This document shows, piece by piece, positions 1-12,967 of a stretch of DNA of 64,000 nucleotides. The stretch spans positions 806,001 through 870,000 of the forward strand of contig NW_027480467.1 in assembly GCF_051401765.1 (NCBI RefSeq). The letters run 5' to 3'. The notes under the pieces were generated by a model. It saw nothing but the letters and a program-made list of their open reading frames with translations. It ran no database searches and was not told the DNA's origin. Each line of letters begins with the position of its first letter. Positions within the stretch are counted from its first letter, which is position 1. Made by a program: the position numbers and the translations under genes. The stretch is from Calliopsis andreniformis (lineage: Eukaryota; Arthropoda; Insecta; Hymenoptera; Andrenidae).

Positions 1-1092
1 CAGTATTGAAAACTGTGAATTGATGTTATTCTCTTGAGGATTGAGGAATGACAACTGATTGTTGAGGACTGAGGGCTGAAGATTCAGGATTCAGGATTGA
101 GGATTCGGGATTGGGGTTTGAGGACTGAGGATTTAGGATTGAGGATGGAGGATTGAAGAGAGAGGACTGAGTGTTGAGGATTGAGTGTTGAGGGTTGAGG
201 ATTGAGGATTGAGGATTGAGAATTGAGGATTGAGGATTGAGGAATGAAGATTGACGATTGGGTATTGAGGATTGAAGAATGAGGATTGAGGATTGAGGAT
301 TGAGGATTGAGGATTGAAGATTGAGTATTGAGCATTGAAGCCTGACGATTAAGGATTGAGGATTGAGGATTGAAGATTGAGGATTGGGTATTGAGGACTG
401 AAGAATGAGGATTGAGGATTGAGGATTGAGGATTGAGGATTGAAGATTGAGTATTGAGGTTTGAAGATTGACGATTGAGGATTGAGGATTGAGGATTCAG
501 GATTCAGGATTGAGGATTGAAGAATGAGGATTGAGGAATGAGGATTGAGGTTTGAGGACTGAGGACTGAGGATTGAAGATTGAGAATTGATGATTGAGGA
601 TTGAGGGTTGAAGATTGAGGATTGGGTATTGAGGATTGAAGAATGAGGATTGAGGATTCAGGATTGAGGATTGAGTGTTGAAGATTGAGTATTGAGGATT
701 GAAGAATGACGATCGAGGATTGAGAATTGAGGATTGAGTATTGAGGATTGAGGATTGAAGATTGAGTATTGAGAATTGAAGGTTGAGGATTGTGGATTGA
801 GGATTGAGGATTGAGGATTGAATATTGAGGATTGGGGACTGAGTGCTGAGGGTTGCATGATGAGAATTGATGTTTGTGGATAGAGAATTGAAGATTGCAG
901 ATTGAGTTTTGAGTATTGAAAACTGCGAACTGATGATATTCTATTGAGGATTGAGGATTGACAACTGATTGTTGAGGACTGAGGGCTGAAGCTTGAGGAT
1001 TCAGGATTGAGGATTCAGGATTGAGGTTTGAGGAGAGAGGACTGAGGGTTGAGGATTGAGGATTGAGAATTGAGGATTGAGGATTGAGGATT
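1..1092. repeat. 1.09-kb left module, copy 1
   Basis: This module begins at an A anchor and is found five times: 1-1092, 2945-4036, 6098-7189, 9042-10133 and about 12968-14060. Copies 1 and 2 are 2944 bp apart, and copies 3 and 4 are also 2944 bp apart. It contains two A anchors, near 3 and 913; the second has the rare units AAACTGC GAACTGA. Copies 1 and 3 switch to a GCGGATAGAAG sequence at their right edge. Copies 2, 4 and 5 instead continue into GATTGGCTGTTGAGG. Confidence 0.9.
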
Positions 1093-2288
1093 GCGGATAG
1101 AAGATTGAGGATTGGGTATTGCGTATTGAACGTTGAGAATTGAGAATTGAGGATTGAGGATTGAGGATTGAGGATTGAGGATTGAGGATTGGGGATTGAG
1201 TATTGAGGATTGAGGATTGAGGATTCAGAATTGAGGATTGAAGATTGAGGATTGGGTATTGAGGATTGAAGATTGAGGATCGAGGATTGAGCGTTGTGGA
1301 TTGAGGACGAGGACTGAGGGTTGAGTATTGATGATTGAGGTCTGAGGATTGAGGATTGAGGATTGAGAATTGAGGATTGAGGATTGAGGATTGAAGATTG
1401 AGGATTGGGTGTTGAGGATTGAAGAATGAGGATTGAGGATTGATGATTGAGGATTGAGGATTGAAGATTGTGTATTGAGAATTGAAGATTGAGTATAGAG
1501 GATTGAGGATTGAGGATTGAGGATTGAGGATTGCGGATAGAAGATTGAGGATTGGGTATTGCGGTTTGAACATTGAGGATTGTGGATTGAGGATTGAGGA
1601 TTGAGGATTGAGGATTGAGGACTGAAGATTGAATATTGATGATTGAATATTGAGGATTGAGGATTGATGGTTGTGGATTGAGGACGAGGACTTAGGGTTG
1701 AGTATTGCTGTTTGAGGTCTGAGGGTTGAGGATTGAGGATTGAGAATTGAGGATTGAGGATTGAGGATTGAAGATTGAGGATTGGGTATTGAGGATTGAA
1801 GAATGAGGGTTGAGGATTGAGGATTGAGGATTGAGGATTGAAGACTGAGTGTTGAGGGTTGAGTGATGAGAATTGATGTTTGTGGATAGAGATTTGAAGA
1901 TTGCAGATTGAGTATTGAGTATTGAAAACTGTGAATTGATGTTATTCTCTTGAGGATTGAGGAATGACAACTGATTTTTGAGGACTGAGGGCTGAAGATT
2001 GAGGATTCAGGATTGAGGATTCGGGATTGGGGTTTGAGGACTGAGGATTTAGGATTGAGGATGGAGGATTGAAGAGAGAGGACTGAGTGTTGAGGATTGA
2101 GTGTTGAGGGTTGAGGATTGAGGATTGAGGATTGAGAATTGAGGATTGAGGATTGAGGAATGAAGATTGACGATTGGGTATTGAGGATTAAAGAATGAGG
2201 ATTGAGGATTGAGGATTGAGGATTGAGGATTGAAGATTGAGTATTGAGCATTGAAGCCTGACGATTGAGGATTGAGGATTGAGGATTG

Positions 2289-2331
2289 AAGATTGAGGAT
2301 TGGGTATTGAGGATTGAAGAATGAGGATTGA
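2289..2331. repeat. Short cassette C (GATTGGGTATTGAGG type), representative
   Basis: The order AGATTGA, GGATTGG, GTATTGA, GGATTGA, AGAATGA recurs dozens of times across the window, for example near 380, 616, 1245, 1770, 2812, 6480, 13350, 20235 and 49505. The GGATTGG unit is almost always followed by GTATTGA or by a plain unit. The cassette is a useful marker of the order of variants inside higher-order units. Confidence 0.8.
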
Positions 2332-2696
2332 GGATTGAGGATTGAGGATTGAGGATTGAAGATTGAGTATTGAGGTTTGAAGATTGACGATTGAGGATTG
2401 AGGATTGAGGATTGAGGACTGAGGATTGAGGATTGAAGAATGAGGATTGAGGAATGAGGATTGAGGTTTGAGGACTGAGGACTGAGGATTGAAGATTGAG
2501 AATTGATGTTTGAGGATTGAGGGTTGAAGATTGAGGATTGGGTATTGAGGATTGAAGAATGAGAATTGAGAATTGAGGACTGAGGATTGAAGATTGAGGA
2601 TTGGGTAGTGAGGTTTGAAGAATGAGGATTGAGGATTGAGGATTGAGGACTGAAGATTGAATATTGATGATTGAATATTGAGGATTGAGGATTGAT

Positions 2697-2752
2697 GGTT
2701 GTGGATTGAGGACGAGGACTGAGGGTTGAGTATTGCTGTTTGAGGTCTGAGG
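2697..2752. repeat. Short cassette D with a 6-nt unit (GGACGA), representative
   Basis: The sequence GGTTGTGGATTGAGGACGAG followed by GACTGAGGGTTGAG and a GAGGTCTGAGG recurs many times, for example near 1290, 1674, 4150, 7735, 11570, 12720, 16770, 19755, 46345, 49675 and 61495. It contains GGACGA, a 6-nt unit, so each copy shifts the 7-nt register by one base. The right-hand part usually carries GTATTGATG or GAATATTGATG before the GGTCTGA unit. Confidence 0.8.
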
Positions 2753-2944
2753 ATTGAGGATTGAGGATTGAGAATTGAGGATTGAGGATTGAGGATTGAA
2801 GATTGAGGATTGGGTATTGAGGATTGAAGAATGAGGATTGAGGATTGAGGATTGAGGATTGAGGATTGAAGACTGAGTGTTGAGGGTTGAGTGATGAGAA
2901 TTGATGTTTGTGGATAGAGATTTGAAGATTGCAGATTGAGTATT

Positions 2945-4936
2945 CAGTATTGAAAACTGTGCATTGATGTTATTCTCTTGAGGCTTGAGGAATGACAACT
3001 GATTGTTGAGGACTGAGGGCTGAAGATTCAGGATTCAGGATTGAGGATTCGGGATTGGGGTTTGAGGACTGAGGATTTAGGATTGAGGATGGAGGATTGA
3101 AGAGAGAGGACTGAGTGTTGAGGATTGAGTGTTGAGGGTTGAGGATTGAGGATTGAGGATTGAGAATTGAGGATTGAGGATTGAGGAATGAAGATTGACG
3201 ATTGGGTATTGAGGATTGAAGAATGAGGATTGAGGATTGAGGATTGAGGATTGAGGATTGAAGATTGAGTATTGAGCATTGAAGCCTGACGATTAAGGAT
3301 TGAGGATTGAGGATTGAAGATTGAGGATTGGGTATTGAGGATTGAAGAATGAGGATTGAGGATTGAGGATTGAGGATTGAGGATTGAAGATTGAGTATTG
3401 AGGTTTGAAGATTGACGATTGAGGATTGAGGATTGAGGATTCAGGATTCAGGATTGAGGATTGAAGAATGAGGATTGAGGAATGAGGATTGAGGTTTGAG
3501 GACTGAGGACTGAGGATTGAAGATTGAGAATTGATGATTGAGGATTGAGGGTTGAAGATTGAGGATTGGGTATTGAGGATTGAAGAATGAGGATTGAGGA
3601 TTCAGGATTGAGGATTGAGTGTTGAAGATTGAGTATTGAGGATTGAAGAATGACGATCGAGGATTGAGAATTGAGGATTGAGTATTGAGGATTGAGGATT
3701 GAAGATTGAGTATTGAGAATTGAAGGTTGAGGATTGTGGATTGAGGATTGAGGATTGAGGATTGAATATTGAGGATTGGGGACTGAGTGCTGAGGGTTGC
3801 ATGATGAGAATTGATGTTTGTGGATAGAGAATTGAAGATTGCAGATTGAGTTTTGAGTATTGAAAACTGCGAACTGATGATATTCTATTGAGGATTGAGG
3901 ATTGACAACTGATTGTTGAGGACTGAGGGCTGAAGCTTGAGGATTCAGGATTGAGGATTCAGGATTGAGGTTTGAGGAGAGAGGACTGAGGGTTGAGGAT
4001 TGAGGATTGAGAATTGAGGATTGAGGATTGAGGATTGAAGGTTGAGGATTGGCTGTTGAGGATTGATCATTGAGGATTGAGGATTGAGGATTGAGGATTG
4101 AGGATTGAAGGTTGAATATTGATGAATGAAGATTGAGGATTGAGGATTATGGGTTGTCGATTGAGAACGAGGACTGAGGGTTGAGTGTTGATGCCTGAGG
4201 TCTGAGGATTGAGGATTGAGGATTGCGAACTGAGGATTGAGGATTGAGGATTGAAGATTGAGGATTGGGTATTGAGGATTGAAGAATGATGATTGAAGAA
4301 TGAGGATTGGGGATTGAGTATTGAGGATTGTGGATTGAATATTGAGTATTGACGATTGAGTATTGAGGATTGAGGATTGAGGATTGAGGATTGAGGATTG
4401 AAGATTGAGTATTGAGGATTGAAGGTTGAGGATTGAGGATTGAGGATTGAGGATTGAGGATTGAGGATTGAAGACTGAGGATTGAGGATGAGGGCTGAGG
4501 GTTGAGGATTGAGGTTTGAGGTCTGAGGACAGAGGATTGAGGATTGAGAATTGAGGATTGAGGATTGAGGATTGAAGACTGAGGATTGGTTATTGAGGAT
4601 TGAAGATTGAGGATTGAGGGTTGAGGATTGAGGAGTGAAGATTGAGGATTGAGGATAGAGGATTGAGGATTGAGGATTGAGGACTGGGGATTGAAGATTG
4701 AGGATTGAGCATTGAGGATTGAAGACTGAGGACTGGGGATTGAGGATTGAAGATTGAGGATTAAGGATTGAGGATTGGGGATTGAGGATCTAGGATTGGA
4801 GATTGATTATTGAGGATTGAAGATTGAGGATTGAGGATTGAGTATTGAGAATTGAGAATAGAGGATGAGGGCTGAGGGTTGAGGATTGAAGTTTGAGGGA
4901 CGAGGATTGAGGGTTGAGGATTGAGGATTGAGGATT
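2945..4936. repeat. 2-kb long form of the left module, copy 1
   Basis: The long form joins the 1.09-kb module to a 0.9-kb tail containing GATTGGCTGTTGAGG, the odd unit run GGATTATGGGTTGTCG near 4145 and the string GGATCTAGGATTGG near 4786. It recurs at 9042-11033 and about 12968-14930. The last copy is more diverged, with a shifted offset (10023 bp at its start, 10003 bp near 14764), so it has gained and lost several units. Confidence 0.87.
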
Positions 4937-7097
4937 GGGTATTGAGGATTGAAGAATGAGGATTGAGGATTGAGGATTGAGCATTGAGGATTGAAGACTG
5001 AGTGTTGAGGGTTGAGTGATGAGAATTGATGTTTGTGGATAGAGATTTGAAGATTGCAGATTGAGTATTCAGTATTGAAAACTGTGAATTGATGTTATTC
5101 TCTTGAGGATTGAGGAATGACAACTGATTTTTGAGGACTGAGGGCTGAAGATTGAGGATTCAGGATTGAGGATTCGGGATTGGGGTTTGAGGACTGAGGA
5201 TTTAGGATTGAGGATGGAGGATTGAAGAGAGAGGACTGAGTGTTGAGGATTGAGTGTTGAGGGTTGAGGATTGAGGATTGAGGATTGAGAATTGAGGATT
5301 GAGTATTGAGGAATGAAGATTGACGATTGGGTATTGAGGATTAAAGAATGAGGATTGAGGATTGAGGATTGAGGATTGAGGATTGAAGATTGGGTATTGA
5401 GCATTGAAGCCTGACGATTGAGGATTGAGGATTGAGGATTGAAGATTGAGGATTGGGTATTGAGGATTGAAGAATGAGGATTGAGGATTGAGGATTGAGG
5501 ATTGAGGATTGAAGATTGAGTATTGAGGTTTGAAGATTGACGATTGAGGATTGAGGATTGAGGATTGAGGACTGAGGATTGAGGATTGAAGAATGAGGAT
5601 TGAGGAATGAGGATTGAGGTTTGAGGACTGAGGACTGAGGATTGAAGATTGAGAATTGATGATTGAGGATTGAGGGTTGAAGATTGAGGATTGGGTATTG
5701 AGGATTGAAGAATGAGAATTGAGAATTGAGGACTGAGGATTGAAGGTTGAGGATTGGGTAGTGAGGTTTGAAGAATGAGGATTGAGGATTGAGGATTGAG
5801 GACTGAAGATTGAATATTGATGATTGAATATTGAGGATTGAGGATTGATGGTTGTGGATTGAGGACGAGGACTGAGGGTTGAGTATTGCTGTTTGAGGTC
5901 TGAGGATTGAGGATTGAGGATTGAGAATTGAGGATTGAGGATTGAGGATTGAAGATTGAGGATTGGGTATTGAGGATTGAAGAATGAGGATTGAGGATTG
6001 AGGATTGAGCATTGAGGATTGAAGACTGAGTGTTGAGGGTTGAGTGATGAGAATTGATGTTTGTGGATAGAGATTTGAAGATTGCAGATTGAGTATTCAG
6101 TATTGAAAACTGTGAATTGATGTTATTCTCTTGAGGATTGAGGAATGACAACTGATTGTTGAGGACTGAGGGCTGAAGATTCAGGATTCAGAATTGAGGA
6201 TTCGGGATTGGGGTTTGAGGACTGAGGATTTAGGATTGAGGATGGAGGATTGAAGAGAGAGGACTGAGTGTTGAGGATTGAGTGTTGAGGGTTGAGGATT
6301 GAGGATTGAGGATTGAGAATTGAGGATTGAGGATTGAGGAATGAAGATTGACGATTGGGTATTGAGGATTGAAGAATGAGGATTGAGGATTGAGGATTGA
6401 GGATTGAGGATTGAAGATTGAGTATTGAGCATTGAAGCCTGACGATTAAGGATTGAGGATTGAGGATTGAAGATTGAGGATTGGGTATTGAGGATTGAAG
6501 AATGAGGATTGAGTATTGAGGATTGAGGATTGAGGATTGAAGATTGAGTATTGAGGTTTGAAGATTGACGATTGAGGATTGAGGATTGAGGATTCAGGAT
6601 TCAGGATTGAGGATTGAAGAATGAGGATTGAGGAATGAGGATTGAGGTTTGAGGACTGAGGACTGAGGATTGAAGATTGAGAATTGATGATTGAGGATTG
6701 AGGGTTGAAGATTGAGGATTGGGTATTGAGGATTGAAGAATGAGGATTGAGGATTCAGGATTGAGGATTGTGTGTTGAAGATTGAGTATTGAGGATTGAA
6801 GAATGACGATCGAGGATTGAGAATTGAGGATTGAGTATTGAGGATTGAGGATTGAAGATTGAGTATTGAGAATTGAAGGTTGAGGATTGTGGATTGAGGA
6901 TTGAGGATTGAGGATTGAATATTGAGGATTGGGGACTGAGTGCTGAGGGTTGCATGATGAGAATTGATGTTTGTGGATAGAGAATTGAAGATTGCAGATT
7001 GAGTTTTGAGTATTGAAAACTGCGAACTGATGATATTCTATTGAGGATTGAGGATTGACAACTGATTGTTGAGGACTGAGGGCTGAAGCTTGAGGAT

Positions 7098-9095
7098 TCA
7101 GGATTGAGGATTCAGGATTGAGGTTTGAGGAGAGAGGACTGAGGGTTGAGGATTGAGGATTGAGAATTGAGGATTGAGGATTGAGGATTGCGGATAGAAG
7201 ATTGAGGATTGGGTATTGCGTATTGAACGTTGAGAATTGAGAATTGAGGATTGAGGATTGAGGATTGAGGATTGAGGATTGAGGATTGGGGATTGAGTAT
7301 TGAGGATTGAGGATTGAGGATTCAGAATTGAGGATTGAAGATTGAGGATTGGGTATTGAGGATTGAAGATTGAGGATCGAGGATTGAGCGTTGTGGATTG
7401 AGGACGAGGACTGAGGGTTGAGTATTGATGATTGAGGTCTGAGGATTGAGGATTGAGGATTGAGAATTGAGGATTGAGGATTGAGGATTGAAGATTGAGG
7501 ATTGTGTGCTGAGGATTGAAGAATGAGGATTGAGGATTGATGATTGAGGATTGAGGATTGAAGATTGTGTATTGAGAATTGAAGATTGAGTATAGAGGAT
7601 TGAGGATTGAGGATTGAGGATTGAGGATTGCGGATAGAAGATTGAGGATTGGGTATTGCGGTTTGAACATTGAGGATTGTGGATTGAGGATTGAGGATTG
7701 AGGATTGAGGATTGAGGACTGAAGATTGAATATTGATGATTGAATATTGAGGATTGAGGATTGATGGTTGTGGATTGAGGACGAGGACTTAGGGTTGAGT
7801 ATTGCTGTTTGAGGTCTGAGGGTTGAGGATTGAGGATTGAGAATTGAGGATTGAGGATTGAGGATTGAAGATTGAGGATTGGGTATTGAGGATTGAAGAA
7901 TGAGGGTTGAGGATTGAGGATTGAGGATTGAGGATTGAAGACTGAGTGTTGAGGGTTGAGTGATGAGAATTGATGTTTGTGGATAGAGATTTGAAGATTG
8001 CAGATTGAGTATTGAGTATTGAAAACTGTGAATTGATGTTATTCTCTTGAGGATTGAGGAATGACAACTGATTTTTGAGGACTGAGGGCTGAAGATTGAG
8101 GATTCAGGATTGAGGATTCGGGATTGGGGTTTGAGGACTGAGGATTTAGGATTGAGGATGGAGGATTGAAGAGAGAGGACTGAGTGTTGAGGATTGAGTG
8201 TTGAGGGTTGAGGATTGAGGATTGAGGATTGAGAATTGAGGATTGAGGATTGAGGAATGAAGATTGACGATTGGGTATTGAGGATTAAAGAATGAGGATT
8301 GAGGATTGAGGATTGAGGATTGAGGATTGAAGATTGAGTATTGAGCATTGAAGCCTGACGATTGAGGATTGAGGATTGAGGATTGAAGATTGAGGATTGG
8401 GTATTGAGGATTGAAGAATGAGGATTGAGGATTGAGGATTGAGGATTGAGGATTGAAGATTGAGTATTGAGGTTTGAAGATTGACGATTGAGGATTGAGG
8501 ATTGAGGATTGAGGACTGAGGATTGAGGATTGAAGAATGAGGATTGAGGAATGAGGATTGAGGTTTGAGGACTGAGGACTGAGGATTGAAGATTGAGAAT
8601 TGATGTTTGAGGATTGAGGGTTGAAGATTGAGGATTGGGTATTGAGGATTGAAGAATGAGAATTGAGAATTGAGGACTGAGGATTGAAGATTGAGGATTG
8701 GGTAGTGAGGTTTGAAGAATGAGGATTGAGGATTGAGGATTGAGGACTGAAGATTGAATATTGATGATTGAATATTGAGGATTGAGGATTGATGGTTGTG
8801 GATTGAGGACGAGGACTGAGGGTTGAGTATTGCTGTTTGAGGTCTGAGGATTGAGGATTGAGGATTGAGAATTGAGGATTGAGGATTGAGGATTGAAGAT
8901 TGAGGATTGGGTATTGAGGATTGAAGAATGAGGATTGAGGATTGAGGATTGAGGATTGAGGATTGAAGACTGAGTGTTGAGGGTTGAGTGATGAGAATTG
9001 ATGTTTGTGGATAGAGATTTGAAGATTGCAGATTGAGTATTCAGTATTGAAAACTGTGAATTGATGTTATTCTCTTGAGGATTGAGGAATGACAA
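7098..9095 (-). other. Repeat-driven 665-codon open frame, duplicate of the one at 1001-2998
   Basis: This lies 6097 bp from the first frame and has the same length. Only a few residues differ: K to N and A to S near the N-terminus and P to T in the C-terminal half. Because 6097 is not a multiple of 3, preservation of the frame reflects copying of the DNA. The few changes are mostly replacements, which gives no sign of purifying selection. Confidence 0.85.
7190..9041. repeat. 1.85-kb middle module, copy 2
   Basis: This is the copy of 1093-2944 at offset 6097, differing at only a few bases such as 7505 and 7509. Its A anchor near 8014 carries the same GTTATTC variant as the first copy. Confidence 0.88.
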
Positions 9096-11033
9096 CTGAT
9101 TGTTGAGGACTGAGGGCTGAAGATTCAGGATTCAGGATTGAGGATTCGGGATTGGGGTTTGAGGACTGAGGATTTAGGATTGAGGATGGAGGATTGAAGA
9201 GAGAGGACTGAGTGTTGAGGATTGAGTGTTGAGGGTTGAGGATTGAGGATTGAGGATTGAGAATTGAGGATTGAGGATTGAGGAATGAAGATTGACGATT
9301 GGGTATTGAGGATTGAAGAATGAGGATTGAGGATTGAGGATTGAGGATTGAGGATTGAAGATTGAGTATTGAGCATTGAAGCCTGACGATTAAGGATTGA
9401 GGATTGAGGATTGAAGATTGAGGATTGGGTATTGAGGATTGAAGAATGAGGATTGAGGATTGAGGATTGAGGATTGAGGATTGAAGATTGAGTATTGAGG
9501 TTTGAAGATTGACGATTGAGGATTGAGGATTGAGGATTCAGGATTCAGGATTGAGGATTGAAGAATGAGGATTGAGGAATGAGGATTGAGGTTTGAGGAC
9601 TGAGGACTGAGGATTGAAGATTGAGAATTGATGATTGAGGATTGAGGGTTGAAGATTGAGGATTGGGTATTGAGGATTGAAGAATGAGGATTGAGGATTC
9701 AGGATTGAGGATTGAGTGTTGAAGATTGAGTATTGAGGATTGAAGAATGACGATCGAGGATTGAGAATTGAGGATTGAGTATTGAGGATTGAGGATTGAA
9801 GATTGAGTATTGAGAATTGAAGGTTGAGGATTGTGGATTGAGGATTGAGGATTGAGGATTGAATATTGAGGATTGGGGACTGAGTGCTGAGGGTTGCATG
9901 ATGAGAATTGATGTTTGTGGATAGAGAATTGAAGATTGCAGATTGAGTTTTGAGTATTGAAAACTGCGAACTGATGATATTCTATTGAGGATTGAGGATT
10001 GACAACTGATTGTTGAGGACTGAGGGCTGAAGCTTGAGGATTCAGGATTGAGGATTCAGGATTGAGGTTTGAGGAGAGAGGACTGAGGGTTGAGGATTGA
10101 GGATTGAGAATTGAGGATTGAGGATTGAGGATTGAAGGTTGAGGATTGGCTGTTGAGGATTGATCATTGAGGATTGAGGATTGAGGATTGAGGATTGAGG
10201 ATTGAAGGTTGAATATTGATGAATGAAGATTGAGGATTGAGGATTATGGGTTGTCGATTGAGAACGAGGACTGAGGGTTGAGTGTTGATGCCTGAGGTCT
10301 GAGGATTGAGGATTGAGGATTGCGAACTGAGGATTGAGGATTGAGGATTGAAGATTGAGGATTGGGTATTGAGGATTGAAGAATGATGATTGAAGAATGA
10401 GGATTGGGGATTGAGTATTGAGGATTGTGGATTGAATATTGAGTATTGACGATTGAGTATTGAGGATTGAGGATTGAGGATTGAGGATTGAGGATTGAAG
10501 ATTGAGTATTGAGGATTGAAGGTTGAGGATTGAGGATTGAGGATTGAGGATTGAGGATTGAGGATTGAAGACTGAGGATTGAGGATGAGGGCTGAGGGTT
10601 GAGGATTGAGGTTTGAGGTCTGAGGACAGAGGATTGAGGATTGAGAATTGAGGATTGAGGATTGAGGATTGAAGACTGAGGATTGGTTATTGAGGATTGA
10701 AGATTGAGGATTGAGGGTTGAGGATTGAGGAGTGAAGATTGAGGATTGAGGATAGAGGATTGAGGATTGAGGATTGAGGACTGGGGATTGAAGATTGAGG
10801 ATTGAGCATTGAGGATTGAAGACTGAGGACTGGGGATTGAGGATTGAAGATTGAGGATTAAGGATTGAGGATTGGGGATTGAGGATCTAGGATTGGAGAT
10901 TGATTATTGAGGATTGAAGATTGAGGATTGAGGATTGAGTATTGAGAATTGAGAATAGAGGATGAGGGCTGAGGGTTGAGGATTGAAGTTTGAGGGACGA
11001 GGATTGAGGGTTGAGGATTGAGGATTGAGGATT
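9042..11033. repeat. 2-kb long form of the left module, copy 2
   Basis: This matches 2945-4936 at offset 6097. It starts with the CAG of an A anchor at 9042 and runs through the GATTGGCTGTTGAGG string near 10145 to the junction near 11033, after which the two copies diverge. Confidence 0.88.
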
Positions 11034-12967
11034 GAGGATTGAGGATGAGTGCTGAGGTTTGAGGATTGAGGCTTGAGGACTGAGGACTGAGGATTGAGGG
11101 ATGAGAATTGAGGATTGAGGATTGAGGATTGAAGACTGAGGATTGAGGATTGAGGATTGAGGATTGAGGTTTGAAGATTGAGGATTGGGGACTGAGTGTT
11201 GAGGGTTGAGTGATGAGAATTGATGTTTGTGGATAGAGATTTGAAGATTGCAGGCTGAGTATTTAGTATTGAAACCTGTCAATTGAGGATATTCTATTGA
11301 GGATTAAGGATTCAAAACTGATTGTTGAGGTCTGAGGGCTGAAGATTGAGCGCTCAGGATTGTGGATTCAGGATTGAGGTTTGAGGACTGAGGATTGAGG
11401 ATTCAGGATTGAGGATTGAGGATTGAGGATTGAGGATTGATCGTTGAGGATTGCGTATTGAGGATAAAACATTGAGGATTGAGTACTGTGAATTGAGGAT
11501 TGTGGATTGAGGATTGAAGATTGAATATTGATGATTGAAGATTGAGGATCGAGGATTGAGGGTTGTGGATTGAGGACGAGGACTGAGGGTTGAGCATTGA
11601 TGTTTGAGGTCTGAGGGTTGAAGATTGAGGATTGAGGATTGAGGATTGAGGATTGAGGATTGAGGATTGCGGATAGAAGATTGAGGATTGGGTATTGCGT
11701 ATTGAACGTTGAGAATTGAGAATTGAGGATTGAGGATTGAGGATTGAGGATTGAGGATTGAGGATTGGGGATTGAGTATTGAGGATTGAGGATTGAGGAT
11801 TCAGAATTGAGGATTGAAGATTGAGGATTGGGTATTGAGGATTGAAGATTGAGGATCGAGGATTGAGCGTTGTGGATTGAGGACGAGGACTGAGGGTTGA
11901 GTATTGATGATTGAGGTCTGAGGATTGAGGATTGAGGATTGAGAATTGAGGATTGAGGATTGAGGATTGAAGATTGAGGATTGGGTGTTGAGGATTGAAG
12001 AATGAGGATTGAGGATTGAGGATTGAGGATTGAGGATTGAAGATTGTGTATTGAGAATTGAAGATTGAGGATAGAGGATTGAGGATTGAGGATTGAGGAT
12101 TGAGGATTGAGGATTGCGGATAGAAGATTGAGGATTGGGTATTGCGGTTTGAACATTGAGGATTGTGGATTGAGGATTGAGGATTGAGGATTGAGGATTG
12201 AGGACTGAAGATTGAATATTGATGATTGAATATTGAGGATTGAGGATTGATGGTTGTGGATTGAGGACGAGGACTGAGGGTTGAGTATTGCTGTTTGAGG
12301 TCTGAGGATTGAGGATTGAGGATTGAGAATTGAGGATTGAGGATTGAGGATTGAAGATTGAGGATTGGGTATTGAGGATTGAAGATTGAGTATTGAGGTT
12401 TGAAGATTGACGATTGAGGATTGAGGATTGTGGATTGAGGACTGAGGATTGAGGATTGAAGAATGAGGATTGAGGAATGAGGATTGAGGTTTGAGGACTG
12501 AGGACTGAGGATTGAAGATTGAGAATTGATGATTGAGGATTGAGGGTTGAAGATTGAGGATTGGGTATTGAGGATTGAAGAATGAGAATTGAGAATTGAG
12601 GACTGAGGATTGAAGATTGAGGATTGGGTAGTGAGGATTGAAGAATGAGGATTGAGGATTGAGGATTGAGGACTGAAGATTGAATATTGATGATTGAATA
12701 TTGAGGATTGAGGATTGATGGTTGTGGATTGAGGACGAGGACTGAGGGTTGAGTATTGCTGTTTGAGGTCTGAGGATTGAGGATTGAGGATTGAGAATTG
12801 AGGATTGAGGATTGAGGATTGAAGATTGAGGATTGGGTATTGAGGATTGAAGAATGAGGATTGAGGATTGAGGATTGAGGATTGAGGATTGAAGACTGAG
12901 TGTTGAGGGTTGAGTGATGAGAATTGATGTTTGTGGATAGAGATTTGAAGATTGCAGATTGAGTATT

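Larger units (their letters stand above)
1093..2944. repeat. 1.85-kb middle module, copy 1
   Basis: This lies between two left modules and recurs at 7190-9041. A shortened relative occupies about 11667-12967. It is recognised by GCGGATAGAAGATTGAGG followed by a unit run including GCGTATTGAACG. The copy near 11.7 kb keeps this start but has lost about 0.55 kb internally. The module holds one A anchor near 1916 with the variant GTTATTC in place of GATATTC. Confidence 0.85.
1001..2998 (-). other. Repeat-driven 665-codon open frame, probably not a gene
   Basis: This is the longest open frame. It translates into degenerate SSILNPQ heptads with no globular domain, signal peptide or membrane segment. 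Openness is expected: TCAATCC repeats contain no stop in any frame, and 21 bases encode seven residues that return in all three frames. The ATG comes from a chance CAT on the shown strand, and upstream on the coding strand there are only CT-rich repeats, with no AG-rich ribosome-binding site. The frame ends when a GGATTCA unit gives TGA. A near-identical frame at 7098-9095 exists only because the DNA is duplicated. The proline in each heptad argues against a coiled coil. Expression as a low-complexity N/Q/S-rich protein cannot be excluded, but nothing supports it. Confidence 0.85.
1..4936. repeat. Higher-order repeat, copy 1 of the 6097-bp duplication
   Basis: This stretch reappears at 6098-11033 with an offset of exactly 6097 bp, which is 871 heptamers. 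The match begins at or before base 1, so the left edge of the duplicated block may lie outside the window. It ends near 4936, where this copy continues GGATTGGGTATTG while the other copy continues with plain units and GGATGAG. Differences are rare: G1408 versus T7505, T1412 versus C7509, C398 versus T6495, C2962 versus A9059, C2984 versus A9081. The near identity points to a recent duplication or homogenisation by gene conversion or unequal exchange. Confidence 0.93.
6098..11033. repeat. Higher-order repeat, copy 2 of the 6097-bp duplication
   Basis: This is the second copy of the 1-4936 block, starting with the same CAGTATTGAAAACTG string as base 1. The duplicated period (1-6097, then 6098 onwards) covers a full unit, including the 4937-6097 stretch that is not repeated after 11033. 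That pattern fits a tandem duplication whose second copy was interrupted or recombined near 11033. Confidence 0.93.
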
